Under the pieces are notes generated by a model. It worked only from the letters and a program-made list of their open reading frames with translations. It did not search any database and had not been told where the DNA came from. From Acanthosepion esculentum (lineage: Eukaryota; Mollusca; Cephalopoda; Sepiida; Sepiidae), in NCBI GenBank assembly GCA_964036315.1, contig OZ038508.1:51163759-51227758 (forward strand): DNA of 64,000 nt. The letters are read 5' to 3'. The stretch's first letter is position 1, and the number at the start of each line of letters is the position of its first letter. The translations under genes were made by a program, and so were the position numbers. Below are positions 53,971 to 63,344 of the stretch, in pieces.

Positions 53971-53979
<9 letters not shown>

Positions 53980-54050
<71 letters not shown>
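53980..54050. repeat. (TA)n microsatellite
   Basis: ACACACACATA then about 64 bp of TA. Confidence 0.98.
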
Positions 54051-54053
<3 letters not shown>

Positions 54054-54155
54054 AGCAAATATGTGGATGTGGATCCGATGGTATGATGAAAATGTGGAAA
54101 AGACAAAGCAAAATCCGAATATGTGAGTTTACTGTTTTTTTATTTTGTTTTTTGT

Positions 54156-54199
54156 TGTCAACGTCAGACGTTTCGGTCTAATAGACCATCTTCAGGACA
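54156..54199 (-). ncRNA. Hammerhead-like motif, all helices formable
   Basis: - strand: TGTC (helix I), CTGAAGA, extra T, GGTC / TATTA / GACC (helix II), GAA, ACGT / CTG / ACGT (helix III), T, TGTC's partner GACA. Identical in all 44 bases to 58370-58413. Confidence 0.55.
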
Positions 54200-54294
54200 T
54201 TTCGAATTTCAGTTTTTTCTATTTCTGACTAGTCCTGTATCTATCGTCTCTTCATTTTAACTGAAATTTAACATAAATATGTCTCCAATAACCA

Positions 54295-54338
54295 TATCCT
54301 GAAGATGGTCCATTAGACCGAAACGTCTGACGTTGACA
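54295..54338 (+). ncRNA. Hammerhead-like motif, helix I mutated
   Basis: As at 58370-58413 but the helix I 5' strand is TATC instead of TGTC and the helix II loop is CATTA. Core boxes CTGAAGA (54299-54305) and GAAACGT kept. Confidence 0.5.
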
Positions 54339-54410
54339 GCAAAACAAAAAACAAAATAAAAAAACAGTAAACTCACATATTTGGATTTTGCTTTGTCTTT
54401 TCCACATTTT

Positions 54411-54414
<4 letters not shown>

Positions 54415-54467
<53 letters not shown>
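54415..54467. repeat. (TA)n microsatellite
   Basis: TA repeat. Confidence 0.98.
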
Positions 54468-54469
<2 letters not shown>

Positions 54470-54760
54470 AAATAGACTAGGTAAGTTGGCCAATGAAACA
54501 AAGGCAAACGAAAGGGTACCAATGTGTTCAGCACGAAAAACATTTATTAATATTAACCACATGACAGAAATAAAGCACAACGATTAAGGTTCCAAGTTCA
54601 GAGATTTTTGGACACGCCTATGCCCTTTATCAGCGGATGCGAGAAATAAACAGAGAAAGGGTGGAGACTCATCAACCATAGTTCTTGAGGCTGGGGAGAA
54701 TCCTGTTTGTAGATGGAGTTATTAGTAAAAATCCGATCTCTGTCTGATTTCTCGCTTCTA

Positions 54761-54765
<5 letters not shown>
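54468..54765 (-). repeat. PLE-type 3' end, family 4
   Basis: - sense: AGCGAGAAATCAGACAGAGA, TCGCATCCGCTGATAAAGGG, CATAGGCGTGTCC, then TTCATTTC... and TTTTCGTGCTGAACACATTG. Second copy at 62425-62715. The motif at the centre is a decayed hammerhead-like sequence. No protein visible. Confidence 0.5.
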
Positions 54766-54799
<34 letters not shown>

Positions 54800-54830
54800 C
54801 TGTGTGTGTCTGTGTCTGTGTGTGTGTTTT
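54763..54830. repeat. (TA)n-(GT)n microsatellite
   Basis: TA then GTGTCT/GT repeats. Confidence 0.95.
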
Positions 54831-55580
54831 AATAATTTAATAATGCACTCAAAACAGTTATTTGGAATTGCTGTAAAAGGAATCCGGCTGAAAACTTTTG
54901 ATGCAAACTATATGTCAAGGCGTATTTTATGTCAATGGATCCAGTTATCGTTGAACTCACTTTGCATCCGGTCTAAGTAGACATTATGACCAGAACACAG
55001 AGTCTGATCTGAAAGAACTTACTAAACTCGTAATTGTTGCTAAGGAATAAAACCGAGCAATTTATCCAATTTTTTCAATATTTTTGTAGCGATTAAGTGC
55101 TACACATTTTTGGAAGCGCTTCTTCTCGTCTGCTTTTATCATTCAAAGCACACACATTTGGCATTGCAACCAGAAATAATCCTCCTTTGTTTTTTGGGGA
55201 TTTTTTGTTTTCCTATTATTATAAATTAAGGACTCTCCATCACGAATATCAAAAATAAATAATTAAATTTGATAAAAGTTAATAGCAAGGTCCAGTGTGT
55301 TATATAAATTCAATGTAAATTGATCCCCCTACGGAAATCAAACAGAACAATATTTTCTGTCTTCTTACGACGTGACTGATGTAAAAACATAAAACCCTTT
55401 TAAAATTCCTAATCGATAGGAGTTAATCGATAGTAATATAGGAAAAAAGAAACCCGGATTACGAATTTCAATTTTTTGTCTACGTTTTAAGAAATCACCT
55501 CGTATGAGCGGATCATGTTTCGGCTTGCGTAGGGAGTACAATTTACATAGCAAACTGGACATCCACATAGTTTATAAAAT
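54831..55580. other. Unassigned interval
   Basis: Nothing recognised. Confidence 0.4.
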
Positions 55581-55583
55581 TGT

Positions 55584-55724
55584 GAATGAGTGAGTGTGTG
55601 AGTGAGTGAGTGAGGGAGTAAATAGGTGAGTAAGAAAAGCGAGTAAGTGAATAAGTAAGTGAATAAGTGAATGAGTGAGTAGGTAAGTGAGTGAGTAAGT
55701 AAATAAGTGCGTAAGTAGATGAGT
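55584..55724. repeat. Degenerate (GTGA/GTAA)n minisatellite
   Basis: AGTGAGTGAGTGAGG, AAGTGAATAAGTAAGTGAAT and related tetramers for about 140 bp. Confidence 0.95.
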
Positions 55725-56012
55725 GTGGCACGTGGCCGAGTGATTAGAACGTTCGCATTCTGACCACGAATCTCACCATGGTCGATTTGTCAGGAAGGAG
55801 ACATCGCAGTGTGCGGCACCTGAAAGCCATATCACGGGTTGTGAATGAAATTGCGTGCTGGCCTGGTTCTAATCGTTTCTCAGAACCCTAAGTTGCAGTA
55901 TAAACCATAATTGGGCCATGTGGATGTTGAATAAATCCTGAGCAAGCGCCTGAAATAGGGATTGGCTGGCCGCCCTAGTAAACGGGTATCCTCGAATACG
56001 AGTGACCGTCTA
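55725..56012 (+). repeat. tRNA-derived SINE candidate, family D
   Basis: CACGTGGCCGAGTGATTAGA (A box, TGGCCGAGTG-TTAGA), then GGTCGATTTGTC (B-box-like), GTGCGGCACCTGAAAGCC, GCGTGCTGGCCTGG, a long body and (TA)n. Single copy in the window. Confidence 0.5.
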
Positions 56013-56041
56013 CATATATATATATATATATATATATATAC
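56013..56041. repeat. (TA)n microsatellite
   Basis: Short TA repeat. Confidence 0.95.
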
Positions 56042-56127
56042 AAGTATAGGATTGCTGTATACGGAATCATTTCCAATAACCAACAAATACCATTCTTAAA
56101 AGAGTGCTCAATACAGAGTAGAGCAAA

Positions 56128-56294
56128 TATAATTATTTATTCGAAAATTATAACATAAATATGTTATAAAATCACTACAAAAATAGCCATTTTGTTTCAA
56201 CACGATCACTTGATAAGACACCAGTAGTGTTGAAACAAAATGGCTATTTTTGTAGTGATTTTATAACATATTTATGTTTTAATTTTCGAATAAA

Positions 56295-56302
<8 letters not shown>
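56128..56302. repeat. 75 bp foldback with PLE-like centre
   Basis: Arms 56128-56203 and 56227-56302 are reverse complements with one difference (ATAAC/TTTAA). The spacer GATCACTTGATAAGACACCA plus GTA, followed by GTGTTGAAAC, resembles a decayed hammerhead-like motif (ACAC/GTGT stem, GAAAC). Confidence 0.85.
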
Positions 56303-56372
<70 letters not shown>

Positions 56373-56373
56373 A
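56301..56373. repeat. (TA)n-(CA)n microsatellite
   Basis: TA then CA repeat. Confidence 0.98.
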
Positions 56374-57239
56374 GTAATCTTGGGTGATTATAGCAGTGGA
56401 CTTCATGCTTTTTTCAGCCATGGACCACTTTTAATTTTGTTGGTGGCCCCCCATAACCATTCGATGAAAAAAGCTTAATTTATGTTTGATAATAGATAAG
56501 TGTAGGAAATTTATTATAGAAATAGTAAATGTATAAACTTTATTTTGAATTAAAGTTAATTTAATGAAAATAAAGTTGTATTTAACAACTAAATTCGATG
56601 GAACATTTATGCGCCCGAGTAAGATAATCCATAATAATCCATTATAAGATATGTGAATTAATAATATTTTTTTTTAAAAGTGCAGATTTATTCAATGAGA
56701 TCCCTGCGGTTGATACTGCTCTACGAGAATTTATTTATTCGGTTCCATCGATGTCAATGATAGTCGAGCATCACCCCTTTTCACAATGTCGAGTTTATTA
56801 TTACATTAATTAATTTATATGAATATATTAATATTTTATTTTATTAATATTTAAAATTAATATTCTTATTTATTATTAATATATGAAATTCATTTATATA
56901 ATAAATTAAAATCATTATATAATTTTCCTTTATATACATAATCCTTCCTTTATATATCCTTCTAAGTTTTTATTCAAGTTTTATAATCAAAACATCCGGA
57001 CGCTAACTTAATCATTGATTTCGTTTTCTGCTGGTTTCAGTGTTGTTTTTTACTATTTTTAGTATTTTAATACGGCGTAGAAATTCCAATTCTCAATTGT
57101 AACGGTTGTTCCGAAGTGAAATTGCTCTATAGACCACTTAAAATATTACCGTGGAACCTCTGATTTGTTATTTTTCGTGTAGGCCCCTAGTAATGTTACA
57201 TGGGCCCCTGATTTATAGTAATATGGAAAAAATATTCTG
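56374..57239. other. Unassigned interval
   Basis: AT-rich, nothing recognised apart from ATTAATATTT repeats at 56800-56900. Confidence 0.4.
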
Positions 57240-57520
57240 AAAAAAACGATAGGTCGCAGCGACTATTGAACATGGTGGTCCGAAAGTCTTGTCACCGCTA
57301 CATAATATAATTTTCTTTTTCAACGCTCTGTGGGGTTTTATCAAGGAGAGAGTTTCACGTGAACGACACCAGAATACCCATCAGTTGAAGTACGCCGTTC
57401 GGAGAGCCTTTGCAACGATCATCAAAGCACAGGTTCGTAAAATATCACACAGGACATGGCGCCGCATCATTTTGTGCCACGGAAATGATGGTGTTCATAC
57501 AGACCTTCTCGATGTGTGAC
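57240..57520 (+). pseudogene. Tc1/mariner-like transposase C-terminal fragment
   Basis: + strand: ALWGFIKERVSRERHQNTHQ, LKYAVRRAFATIIKAQVRKI, SHRTWRRIILCHGNDGVHTD, LLDV stop. The LWGFIKERV start matches the FFLWGxIKDRVY segment just after the last catalytic acid in Tc1/mariner-type transposases, with the usual C-x-x-xGxHxE-like end (HGNDGVHTDLL). The catalytic core is missing. Confidence 0.55.
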
Positions 57521-57529
57521 AGCGTCAAT

Positions 57530-57842
57530 GAAAGTGGATAAAGTGAATCCAGTTAATGTGCTTTTTGTTACTGTATTACTCGTTCGATGTTCTCATTACT
57601 TTTTCGTTGGGGGTGACAAGACTTTCGGAGACACCTCGACTACTACTACTACATCTACGTCAGTGAAAGGCACACTTTCAGCTGCCCCTGATAATCCTAT
57701 TGGTCGCATCTTTCTACCGAATAACCCTTTGACCGAACACATCTCCAACAATCTAAACGCGCTAAAAATTAAAACTACTACATTACCCACTAAAACTATT
57801 CGCAGTATATTAAATAACACCAGCAAACAGCATATTACATGA
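57530..57842 (+). pseudogene. PLE linker region preceding GIY-YIG
   Basis: GRIFLPNNPLTEHISNNLNA, LKIKTTTLPTKTIRSILNNT, SKQHIT then a TGA stop at 57841. The next codons continue in the same frame as DACVYQIPCRDC. This corresponds to the RT-to-endonuclease linker (KTIRxxLNN) in PLE proteins. The upstream Thr-rich part (57635-57665) is not recognised. Confidence 0.6.
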
Positions 57843-58178
57843 GATGCTTGCGTCTACCAGATCCCTTGCAGAGACTGCAACTTGAGATATGTAGGGGAAA
57901 CAGGTAGGTCCGTAAAATCTCGTGTTTCCGAACATAAACGAGATATTCTTCTCGGTAACTTAAGTAGTGCTGTGTTTGTACACTTAGCCAAATTTGATCA
58001 TAATTTCGATTTCGACTCTGTGAAGATTTTAAAATATATCCATAATAAAAACCATAGACAGATTTACGAGGCAGGCATAATATCCACTTCACGTACGGTA
58101 ATTACTAGACCGGGGTTCTTTAACATCTCACCTTTCCTAGCAAGATTAATGCTTGACAAACGTACTGATAAGCTATAG
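57843..58178 (+). pseudogene. PLE GIY-YIG endonuclease domain
   Basis: Full-length domain in one frame: VYQIPCRDCNLRYVGETGRS (GIY- and YIG-equivalent strands with the zinc-binding-like CxxC), VKSRVSEHKRDILLGNLSSA, VFVHLAKFDHNFDFDSVKIL (HNFDF), KNHRQIYEAGIISTSRTVIT, ending RLMLDKRTDKL stop. The Arg in GETGR, Glu-His in SEHKRD and Glu of YEAGII match the GIY-YIG active-site pattern. Only the stop before it (57841) interrupts the ORF. The RT domain is missing. Expected role: nicks the target so reverse transcription can begin there. Confidence 0.88.
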
Positions 58179-58525
58179 TTTCAAATAGAATTCCTCCTTT
58201 CCACTTAAGATAAAATCTCTTTCTCGGGAGCAAGTTTTCGCAGCGTAACCGAATCCAAAAAAGAGAACACTGACTTTAGAATTTCAGTTTTTCTGTTTCT
58301 GACTAGTCCTATATCTATCGTCTCTTCATGTTAACTTAAATTTAAATATAAATATGTCTCCAATAACCATGTCCTGAAGATGGTCTATTAGACCGAAACG
58401 TCTGACGTTGACAGCAAAACAAAAAACAAAATAAAAACAGTAAACTTACATATTCGGATTTTGCTTTGTCTTTTCCACATTTTCATCATACCGTCGGATC
58501 TACATCCACATATTTGCTTGCACAC
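58179..58525 (+). mobile_element. PLE 3' UTR and terminus
   Basis: Follows the endonuclease stop. TTTCTGACTAGTCCTATATC, CAATAACCATGTCCTGAAGA, AAAACAAAATAAAAACAGTA, GGATTTTGCTTTGTCTTTTC and CATATTTGCTTGCACACAC, then (TA)n. The second part is shared with both arms at 54.05-54.4 kb. Confidence 0.75.
58370..58413 (+). ncRNA. Hammerhead-like ribozyme motif, reference copy
   Basis: TGTC (58370-58373) and GACA (58410-58413) form helix I. CTGAAGA (58374-58380) fits core CUGANGA. T58381 is one extra base. GGTC (58382-58385), loop TATTA, GACC (58391-58394) form helix II. GAA (58395-58397). ACGT (58398-58401), loop CTG, ACGT (58405-58408) form helix III, with A58398 and T58408 as the 15.1-16.1 pair. 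T58409 is the residue before the expected cut. Hammerheads are known in PLE terminal repeats. The extra base between core and helix II differs from the canonical layout, so activity is uncertain. Confidence 0.6.
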
Positions 58526-58526
58526 A

Positions 58527-58581
<55 letters not shown>
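58526..58581. repeat. (TA)n microsatellite
   Basis: TA repeat. Confidence 0.98.
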
Positions 58582-58583
<2 letters not shown>

Positions 58584-58700
58584 TGTCATCCAGACAGACT
58601 GCTTAATCACAGATCATCAATGTGGCTAGATATCCGATTGCTTCAAGCCGAGATCGAAACCAGACTGATTCAACAACAGTCGGAGATTTTACACAGGAGC
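58582..58700 (-). repeat. tRNA-derived SINE, family B
   Basis: - sense: GAATCAGTCTGGTTTCGATC (B box), GGCTTGAAGCAATCGGATAT, CTAGCCACATTGATGATCTG, GCAGTCTGTCTGGATGAC into TA. Confidence 0.7.
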
Positions 58701-58892
58701 CATCGGCGCACCGTTGAAGGAAAGGCGAATTTTTACGTACTTATTCTGTGAATAAACACACCAATGACCGAGAGAGTTCAATTCAGGGAAGGGGAAGAGC
58801 CTTGTAATGTTAGTAGTAATTGCTATTGTTTACAAATTCACATTTATCTTCTACGAGTACACAACCGAATTTAAGTTTTTCGGGTGCGTATA

Positions 58893-59010
58893 TATTGTCA
58901 TCCACAGACTGTCTCGCGGTATCACAGCTCATCAATGTGGTTAGACATCCGATTGCTTCAAGACGAAATCAAAACCCGACTGATTCGACAATATTTGGAG
59001 ATTTTCCCTC
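58893..59010 (-). repeat. tRNA-derived SINE, family B
   Basis: - sense: GAATCAGTCGGGTTTTGATT (B box decayed), TCTTGAAGCAATCGGATGTC, GAGCTGTGATACCGCGAGAC, AGTCTGTGGATGAC. About 300 bp from the previous copy in the same orientation. Confidence 0.7.
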
Positions 59011-59054
59011 TATATATACTAATATATACATACACTAATATATATCTATATACT

Positions 59055-59059
59055 ATTAC

Positions 59060-59092
<33 letters not shown>

Positions 59093-59135
59093 CACTATAG
59101 TAATACATATATATATATATATATATATACTATAG

Positions 59136-59171
<36 letters not shown>

Positions 59172-59176
59172 TATAG

Positions 59177-59212
<36 letters not shown>

Positions 59213-59217
59213 TATAG

Positions 59218-59259
<42 letters not shown>

Positions 59260-59262
59260 TGG
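59055..59262. repeat. (TA)n with ACTATAGTAAT spacers
   Basis: ACTATAGTAAT recurs near 59092, 59130, 59171 and 59211 at about 40 bp intervals separated by TA runs: a minisatellite built on a microsatellite. Confidence 0.95.
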
Positions 59263-59359
59263 CGAGTATAAATATTTAGCGCTACTCTATATTGAGCCAT
59301 CTTTTAAATTAAATGTTACGGAGAGTGGAATTATAATCCATTTGTTCTCATTTTACCTG

Positions 59360-59360
59360 G

Positions 59361-59443
<83 letters not shown>
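59360..59443. repeat. (TA)n-(GT)n microsatellite
   Basis: About 74 bp of GT after a short TA run. Confidence 0.98.
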
Positions 59444-59447
<4 letters not shown>

Positions 59448-60369
59448 TGGGCGGATAATATTTTCGCACAAATAGTGGGCGGGGGATATAAATTAAAGTT
59501 TTAGGCGTCTTTTCATTTTCGTGAAATGCAAATAAAACAAATCGCAGGTGGATCTAATTCTTTCCCGAAGAATTTAAAGATTAAATTGAATGAAAAAAAT
59601 TCTAACTTGATTTTTAAAACAGAACAATTTTTTTTTTTCTGTCTTCTTCTCGATGCGTCTTTTTATTATCTCGTGTAAAAACGGGATTTATGCAGAATGT
59701 AACGCCAACAAGATATCATTGATTTAAAACGCTTCGGGCGACGACACGGGGAGGTACCTCACGTGATACAAAAAAAATATTCAATCTTCCAATTTCTTTG
59801 TAAGCATACAAACAGATTCACATTTTGCCGACACCTTCTGGTAGATTAAAATCTTTCCAGTTGCGTTGATATTAATTAAGTCCGGCTTAGTCTGGTACAT
59901 GGCCACAAATATAGAATTCTCAATTACAGTAGCTGTAGACTGAGAGATCAGCTTGTAAACTATTTCTCCACTACAGCGTACTCTGATGTTTACTAAGCAA
60001 TGATTTACTGATTACAAAAGAAGAAGACTACGTGAAGAGGGGCATTTAGTGCAAATCAAACTCACTAATTTGTAAACAATTTTCATGACAAGCGGCTGTG
60101 TTCATTAAGCTTGAACAAAAACTGACAGCAAGCCACAAGTTTCAGATAACACTTAAGGGTTTGCGAGAGTAGCTTGACTGCCGTTTTTCTACCAGAGAGA
60201 ACTAGTCTGGCATAATGGTTCAAGTGTGATGTATGCAAGAATTATAGAACTTGTACCAATAGAATGATCTGCGAAATGATATTGCTAATCAGAGAGAAGC
60301 TTCTTTGTAGTTGTGTTTCATATCCTAAATAAATAATTCTAAGCATAATCTGATTATTTAAGGAAATAG
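59444..60369. other. Unassigned interval
   Basis: Nothing recognised; no repeat match elsewhere in the window that I noticed. Candidate unique sequence. Confidence 0.4.
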
Positions 60370-61380
60370 ATATTTCCTGAAATAGATATTCATTTCTTAT
60401 TTATGTCAATGTTTCATTATTTTTCGTATTTATTTAAGAATTGGAATTTAAAGATAATATATCGTATTTTTTTCTTATCCATTTTTTGTTTATTTATGCA
60501 AGAATTCGAATTTAAAGTCAGTATTCCATTTTCTTCTTTATGTAAGAATTCAAATTTAAAGTCAATATTTTATTATTATCATTATGTAATTCCTGTAAGA
60601 AAATTAAAGTCAATATTTCATTGTTTCTTTGTTATTTATGTAAAAATTCGAATTAAATATCAATGCTTCAGTATTTTTTCTTCTTGTGTAAGGATTCAAA
60701 TTTAAATTTAATATTTAATCATTTTTTCTTATTTATGTGAAAATTCGAATTTAAAGTCGTTATTTCATTATTTTTCATATTTATGTAAGAATTTAAATTT
60801 AATGTCAATATTTCATCGTTTTTTTTTTCACTTTTGTAAGAATTCAAATTCAAAGTTAATATTTCATTATTTTTTTCTTATTTATGTAAGAATTCGAATT
60901 GAATATAAATATTTCATTATTTTTTCATATTTATGCATAAATTCAAATTTAGAGACAATATTTGATTATTTTTTGTTATTTATATAAGAATTTATAATTA
61001 AAGACAATATTTCATTATTTTTTCTTTTAATTATGTAAGACTTCGTATTTAGAGACAATATTTCATTATTTTTTTCTTATTTATGTAAGAATTCGAATTG
61101 AATGTAAATATTTCATTATTTTTTTGTATTTATGCATAAATTCAAATTTAGAGACAATATTTGATTATGTTTTGGTATTTATATAAGAATTTATAATTAA
61201 AGACAATATTTCATTATTTTGTCTTTTAATTATGTAAGACTTCGTATTTAGAAACAATATTTCATTATTTTTTTCTTATTTATGTAAGAATTCGAATTGA
61301 ATGTAAATATTTCATTATTTTTTCGTATTTATATGAAAATTCGACTTTAATGTCAATATTTCCTTATTTTTTATTCCCGT
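60370..61380. repeat. About 60 bp minisatellite with higher-order repeat
   Basis: About 16 diverged copies of ATTTCATTATTTTTTCTTAT, TTATGTAAGAATTCGAATTT, AAAGTCAAT. Three-unit blocks of about 187 bp (60880-61065 and 61070-61255) match each other better than their component units do. Confidence 0.9.
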
Positions 61381-61387
61381 TTAGTTC

Positions 61388-61590
61388 TTTATATTTACTT
61401 ACGCGCAAAAACCCTTAGGAAATGTATGACTTCACCTCTTCTTCCTACAGCTATGTGTTAATTAGTAAGAATTATATCATTAAATCATTATTATCTCCTC
61501 GACAAAATCCTTACAATCTAAAAATATTTTTTTAAATAACTTGCAACGGGTTGATAAGCCGTAAAAAAGCGAATCAATCATTATCGCACA
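61388..61590 (+). repeat. 5S-SINE 3' part
   Basis: TTACTTACGCGCAAAAACCC, TTAGGAAATGTATGACTTCA, CAGCTATGTGTTAATTAGTA, then ACAATCTAAAAATATTTTTT, ATAACTTGCAACGGGTTGAT, AAGCCGTAAAAAAGCG. The complete tail without the head; shows that the AAATAACnnnTTGATAnnCCGnnAA ending belongs to this SINE. Confidence 0.7.
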
Positions 61591-61599
61591 CTCAATCTC

Positions 61600-62040
61600 T
61601 CTTTCTCTCACACACATATACAAACATATATATATATATGTATAACAATAGAACGTACAAGAATTAACAATGACAGTATATGTCTAGAGAACTGGAATTC
61701 AAAATGGCTACAATCGAAAAAAAGAGAGAGGTTAAGGAAATGAGTGTAAAGTGAAAAAAATGATGATAGCGACAATTAACCACGACATTCTACACGTATG
61801 CCTATATCCGCAGACGGAAACATGTGTGCCCGCAGATGAACGCCTACACACATACGCTATGAAAAAAAGATTACATCAATGAAAAATCCATATAAAAAAG
61901 AAAAAAGAAGAAGTATAAGCAGTTAATTGCTGATACCCACTGACGAATGGACGGAGTGATTCATGGAGAGTCAGTCTCCGAAACTCTGGAGTCGGGATGC
62001 TGAAGGTAACATCCATCAGCTAAGTAACAAACCATTTAAT
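61600..62040. other. Unassigned interval
   Basis: Nothing recognised. Confidence 0.4.
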
Positions 62041-62042
62041 TA

Positions 62043-62139
62043 TAGATAGATAGATAGATAGATAGAAGAAGAAGAAGAAGAAGAAGAAGAAGAAGAAGAA
62101 GAAGAAGAAGAAGAAGAAGAAGAAGAAGAAGAAGAAGAA
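62043..62139. repeat. (GATA)n-(GAA)n microsatellite
   Basis: Five GATA units followed by about 25 GAA units. Confidence 0.98.
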
Positions 62140-62294
62140 ATATTGCTATACGTACAAATTATACATTGTAACTACGTCCATGCTATTAAAGTAGTTGCCT
62201 ACAAGGTGCTCAACGGCACCCTAAAGCAATAATTAGTGTATCAAGTACATTAAAGATCCAGGATACTTATCGAAGATCCATTCAGAGATTCGTG

Positions 62295-62295
<1 letters not shown>

Positions 62296-62347
<52 letters not shown>

Positions 62348-62366
62348 CACATACACACACACATAC

Positions 62367-62424
<58 letters not shown>
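62296..62424. repeat. (CA)n-(TA)n-(GT)n palindromic microsatellite
   Basis: CA repeat, TA repeat, mixed CACATA, TA repeat, GT repeat. The outer CA and GT runs are complementary, so the whole block can fold back. Confidence 0.95.
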
Positions 62425-62431
<7 letters not shown>

Positions 62432-62715
62432 ATAGGTTGGTTAAAAATAAGGGCAAACGAAAGGATACCAATGTGATCAGTACGAAAAATATTTATTAAA
62501 TACCAATTATTAACCACATGACAAAAATGAAGCACAGAAATTAAGGGTATAAGTTAGGAATTTTCGGGCACGCATGTGTCCTCCATCAGCGATGCGAGAA
62601 TTAAACAGAGAAACGAGGAAGACTCACCAACTATTGTCCTTGTGGCTGGTGTGACTGCTTGTGCAGTTGGTATTATTAATAAAAATCCGATCTCTGTTTG
62701 ATTTCTCGCTGTACG
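62425..62715 (-). repeat. PLE-type 3' end, family 4
   Basis: - sense: AGCGAGAAATCAAACAGAGA, ATTCTCGCATCGCTGATGGA, GGACACATGCGTGCCCGAAA, TTTTTGTCATGTGGTTAATA and CCTTTCGTTTGCCCTTATTT. Contains hammerhead-like CTGATGG, A, GGACA / CATGCG-type loop / TGCCC, GAAA (62590-62561). Partner copy at 54468-54765. Confidence 0.5.
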
Positions 62716-62838
62716 AAAATTTGTCAAAATAAACGTAGATTCAAAATTAGGCTGTTTTGTCCTTATTGGTGTAGGGAGTAGGGGAGTGATATTTTGAATA
62801 TAGAGGAAGAGGGTCACTGGATTTTGGGACAGAGAAGA

Positions 62839-62839
<1 letters not shown>

Positions 62840-62886
<47 letters not shown>
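62840..62886. repeat. (TA)n microsatellite
   Basis: TA repeat abutting the MITE cluster. Confidence 0.98.
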
Positions 62887-62889
<3 letters not shown>

Positions 62890-62992
62890 TAACCCGGATA
62901 TAAGAGAGTTGTCGGAACCGGAGAAGAAGTATCTTATATCCGGGTTTCTTTTATATCCGGGTTTCTCTTATATCCGGGTTTGGTCTATTATG
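62887..62992. mobile_element. Pogo/Tc1-like MITE, truncated
   Basis: Starts GTGTAACCCGGATATAAGAG (lacks CA), ends TTTGGTCTATTATG, joined directly to the next copy. Confidence 0.7.
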
Positions 62993-63157
62993 CAGTGTAA
63001 CCCGGATATAAGAGACCCTGATATAAGAGAAACTCGGATATAAGATATTTTCTATGGGACCCAAATTAGAGCCTGTGTTAATGAAACAAAATAGACCAAA
63101 CCCGGATATAAGAGACTTCTCCGGTCCCGAAAACTCTCTTATATCCGGGTTACACTG
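62993..63157. mobile_element. Pogo/Tc1-like MITE, complete, inverted
   Basis: CAGTGTAACCCGGATATAAG at 62993, complement ending CACTG at 63157. Internal units as at 29330-29499 in opposite orientation, including GGGACCCAAATTAGAGCCTG. Confidence 0.8.
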
Positions 63158-63163
63158 TATATA

Positions 63164-63223
63164 CATTAACGCAGGCTCTAATTTGGGACCAGAGAAAATC
63201 TCTCTTATATCCGGGTTACACTG
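63164..63223. mobile_element. Pogo/Tc1-like MITE, half copy
   Basis: GCAGGCTCTAATTTGGGACC to GGGTTACACTG, then TATATA. Confidence 0.7.
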
Positions 63224-63229
63224 TATATA

Positions 63230-63329
63230 CAGTGTAACCCGGATATAAGAGAGTTGTCGGGGCCGGAGAATAAGTCTCTTATATCCGAGTTTCTCTTATA
63301 TCCGGGTCTCTTATATCCGGGTTACACTG
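63230..63329. mobile_element. Pogo/Tc1-like MITE, 100 bp deletion form
   Basis: Both 23 bp ends present; the middle (TTTGGTCTATT to GAGAAAATCTC) is deleted relative to the 170 bp form. TA flanks. Confidence 0.8.
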
Positions 63330-63344
63330 TATATATATAAGAGA

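Larger units (their letters stand above)
54051..54415. mobile_element. Inverted PLE terminus pair
   Basis: Left arm (-): 54199 to 54051, TGTCCTGAAGATGGTCTATT ... GACAACAAAAAACAAAATAA ... TTTGCTTTGTCTTTTCCACA, to GTAAGCAAATATGTGG. Right arm (+): 54200-54415 repeats the same 3' sequence and additionally includes TTTCTGACTAGTCCTGTATC and AATATGTCTCCAATAACCAT upstream of the motif. Both match the 3' end of the PLE at 58.2-58.5 kb. The left arm begins precisely at the first base of helix I of the hammerhead-like motif. Confidence 0.75.

Noticed and set aside
57635..57670. Thr-rich stretch as part of the PLE protein
   Set aside because: ACTACTACTACTACA is a simple repeat and it lies before the first recognisable PLE linker motif.
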